A stretch of DNA of 64,000 bases from Fredericiella sp963839515 (lineage in GTDB: Bacteria > Chloroflexota > Anaerolineae > Caldilineales > Caldilineaceae). The stretch is from NCBI GenBank assembly GCA_963839515.1, contig CAWIVN010000026.1, positions 1 to 64,000 on the forward strand, given 5' to 3'. Below, piece by piece: positions 62,295-64,000 of this stretch. A program made the position numbers and the translations under genes. Every line of letters begins with the position of its first letter. Position 1 is the stretch's first letter. The notes under the pieces were generated by a model that did no database searches, had not been told where the DNA came from, and saw only the letters and a program-made list of their open reading frames with translations.

Positions 62295-62327
62295 GGGCGT
62301 GGTGCGTCCGCACAGGTATAGGTGTGT

Positions 62328-62462
62328 AGGGGCACGAGGTCACCGGAGCGCAGGCGTCCTCGCCTGCCACCCGACCCGGCGGCAGAAACCGAGTTTCTCA
62401 AGCGAGCGTCAGTTCGCCAGATACTCGGTTTCTCTAATCACCTAGCCGGACCTCGTGCACCT
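62328..62462. repeat. Compound inverted-repeat element, family I, copy 3
   Basis: Outer arms AGGGGCACGAGGT (62328-62340) and ACCTCGTGCACCT (62450-62462) match family I with one mismatch. Nested inside are two further hairpins: CAGGCG/CGCCTG (62351-62356 with 62361-62366), and AGAAACCGAGT (62384-62394) with ACTCGGTTTCT (62423-62433), a perfect 11-bp stem. It lies between the binding-protein and permease genes of one operon, where it could stabilise or partly terminate mRNA. Confidence 0.75.
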
Positions 62463-62476
62463 AAACGAATTGATTC

Positions 62477-63343
62477 TTACTGCTCCAGATTCGGCAGCGC
62501 GTTATCCTGCTCGATTTTCGTGAGCGTGCCGTCGTCGGTCAAACCCTTAATAATCGTGTCCAATTCAGCCTTCAGCGCGGTCTCACCCTGCTTGATAGCG
62601 ATGGCCTTGCCGGCAGCGGCCGTGCTGTCGGTGATAAGCAGGACCTTGAGGCCCAGCTGCTCGGCCAGGGCCATCGCCGGCTCGGCGTCGATCAGCAGCA
62701 GTTCGATGCGGCCATTCTGCACGTCGAGGCCGCCCTGGTCCGCGCGCTCGTAGGAGAAGGCCTTGTCGGCCGGGGTCAGCCCGCCGCCGACGAGATGGTC
62801 CTGCACCCACTTCTCCTGCACGGTGCCGGTCTGGGCGCCGATGCTATAACCGGCGGCATCGTCGCCGGTCTTGAGTTCGATAGTCGAGTCGGCTGCGCCT
62901 AGGAAGGCGTCCTTGGTCGGGCGGTACACCATCGAGAAGTCAACCGTCTCGTCACGCTCGGGCGTCGCCTGCATGGCGGCGACCACGACGTCGATCTTGC
63001 CTTCCTGCACGGCGGCGATCAGCGAGTCAAACGGCATATCCTGGAACTCGACTTCGACGCCCAGCTTCTCGCCGATGGCGCGCGCCATATCCATGTCAAA
63101 GCCGACAAACTTGCCATCGGCATCAATGGACTCGTAAGGCGGATAATCGGCAGACGTGCCGACGATGAGTTTGCCGCGCTCCTTGATCTGGCCCAGCACT
63201 CCCTCATCGGCCGCAGCGGCCTGATCGGCTGCGCCGGTCTGACCGGCTGTGCCAGTGGTGGCTCCCGGCTGCACGGCCGTGCAGGCCGATAGCAGCAGGG
63301 CAGCAACGACGACCAACGCCCACAGTACTGATAGTTTTCGCAT
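62477..63343 (-). CDS. Amino-acid ABC transporter substrate-binding lipoprotein
   Basis: A 288-residue family 3 solute-binding protein. The lipobox is LLLSAC (Cys21). The ligand domain starts IKERGKLIVGTSADYPPYES and shows DGKFVGFDMDMARAIGEKLG, DMPFDSLIAAVQEGKIDVVV, the central TPERDETVDFSMVY, and SIGAQTGTVQEKWVQDHL, typical of polar amino-acid receptors. ATG 63343 follows GAGAGGGA. It is followed by the compound hairpin element and then the permease gene. The particular ligand is not evident; the nearby aminotransferase hints at an amino acid such as 4-aminobutyrate or ornithine, which is an inference. Confidence 0.93.
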   Translation of the reverse strand: MRKLSVLWALVVVAALLLSACTAVQPGATTGTAGQTGAADQAAAADEGVLGQIKERGKLIVGTSADYPPYESIDADGKFVGFDMDMARAIGEKLGVEVEFQDMPFDSLIAAVQEGKIDVVVAAMQATPERDETVDFSMVYRPTKDAFLGAADSTIELKTGDDAAGYSIGAQTGTVQEKWVQDHLVGGGLTPADKAFSYERADQGGLDVQNGRIELLLIDAEPAMALAEQLGLKVLLITDSTAAAGKAIAIKQGETALKAELDTIIKGLTDDGTLTKIEQDNALPNLEQ

Positions 63344-63378
63344 TTGTCCCTCTCTTGTATGCAGAATAGAAGGCGGCC

Positions 63379-64000
63379 TTAGTTGGCCGCCGCAGCTAGC
63401 GCTTCGTTAAAGATCGCCAGGCCGGCATCGATTTGCTCCGCATTGACGACCAGCGGTGGAATCCAGCGAATCACATTGCCATAGGTGCCGCAGGTCAAGA
63501 GCAACAGGTTGTGATTGATGCACTCCTGCTGCACGCGCGTAGTAGTGAGGGCGTCGGCCTGGCCATCACGCGTGAACTCTGCGCCCACCATAAGCCCCAG
63601 TCCGCGCACGTCGCCGATCACCGGGTACTCGGCCTGCAGCTCGCGCAGCCCTTTTTGCAGGCGAGACCCCATCTGCGCCGCATTATCGACCAGCCCCTCC
63701 TCTTGGATGGCGTCGATGGTAGCGGCGGCGGCAGCCGTGGCGATGGCATTGCCGCCGCCATAGGTGCCGCCGTGTGTGCCTACCTTCCAGTGGCGCATGA
63801 TCTCGGCGTTGGCGCCCACGGCCGAGATGGGCATGCCGCTGCCCAGACCCTTGGCCATAACGATAATGTCGGGCTCGATGCCGGCGTGTTCAAAACAGAA
63901 GAACTTGCCTGTCCGGCCAAAGCCCGACTGCACCTCGTCAAGCACGAGCAGGATGCCGTGCTGGTCGCAAAGGGTGCGCAGGCGGCGCAGGAATTCGGGC
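63379..64000 (-). CDS. Class III aminotransferase (4-aminobutyrate aminotransferase-like), cut by window edge
   Basis: The C-terminal 206 codons of a PLP enzyme whose start lies beyond 64000. The frame enters the window as EFLRRLRTLCDQHGILLVLD and continues EVQSGFGRTGKFF, containing the conserved Asp that contacts the pyridine nitrogen. DIIVMAKGLGSGMPISAV holds the Schiff-base Lys, HGGTYGGGNAIATAAAAATI follows, and the small C-terminal domain ends FNEALAAAAN. This matches the GabT/acetylornithine aminotransferase group. It lies 35 bases before the binding-protein start on the same strand, so it is likely co-transcribed and may process the imported amino acid. Confidence 0.92.
   Translation of the reverse strand, partial: PEFLRRLRTLCDQHGILLVLDEVQSGFGRTGKFFCFEHAGIEPDIIVMAKGLGSGMPISAVGANAEIMRHWKVGTHGGTYGGGNAIATAAAAATIDAIQEEGLVDNAAQMGSRLQKGLRELQAEYPVIGDVRGLGLMVGAEFTRDGQADALTTTRVQQECINHNLLLLTCGTYGNVIRWIPPLVVNAEQIDAGLAIFNEALAAAAN

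Overview
The window looks like chromosomal DNA from a Chloroflexota bacterium of the Anaerolineae/Caldilineae type. This is inferred from high G+C, lipoprotein substrate-binding proteins with Ala/Thr/Glu linkers, a very large DUF11-repeat surface protein, and a two-subunits-in-one E1 dehydrogenase. I saw no rRNA, tRNA, CRISPR array, transposase or phage gene. No stretch longer than about 300 bases lacks a gene or gene remnant.

Layout. 0-1.4 kb holds decayed genes: a cupin with an in-frame stop, a HEPN-domain fragment, and an intact antitoxin beside a toxin that has lost its middle. 1.8-11.9 kb (minus strand) is a LacI-controlled glycan operon: regulator, sugar-binding lipoprotein, two permeases, a clan GH-A-like glycosidase, a GH4 6-phospho-glycosidase, a BadF-type sugar kinase and a secreted GH18 protein. 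Its five middle genes carry ten single-base frameshifts between them, while the genes at both ends are intact. 12.1-31.4 kb (minus) encodes a SurA-like/TlpA thioredoxin fusion followed directly by one enormous exported protein, about 6,014 residues if a single extra base near 24.27 kb is removed. At least 29 DUF11 modules can be counted in its C-terminal two thirds, and 22 of these carry a cysteine pair at the same place.

31.5-38.4 kb (minus) is a phosphate regulon, phoB-phoR-pstS-pstC-pstA-pstB, ending in a strong terminator. TTAACA-like repeats spaced exactly 11 bp apart lie before pstS and phoR. 38.4-44.1 kb has an EamA transporter, an AspT/YidE-type transporter and a YfhO-like membrane protein. 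44.0-46 kb is an archease-rtcB RNA-repair pair. 46-51.7 kb (plus) has a glutaminyl cyclase lipoprotein, then purD, an S10 carboxypeptidase, purM and purN. 51.7-59.9 kb has an acyl-CoA ligase, a HEAT protein, a fused E1 dehydrogenase, a LarA-like protein, a Tat-type GH3 lipoprotein and a class II aldolase. 60-64 kb (minus) is a polar amino-acid ABC importer next to a class III aminotransferase cut by the window edge.

Short palindromic elements recur between genes in at least three sequence families, at 5.3/53.8/62.3 kb, 49.9/59.0 kb and 6.9/39.3 kb. They look like dispersed repeats. The most interesting possible system is the redox-chaperone plus cysteine-paired giant protein. The most striking anomaly is the operon-restricted burst of frameshifts.
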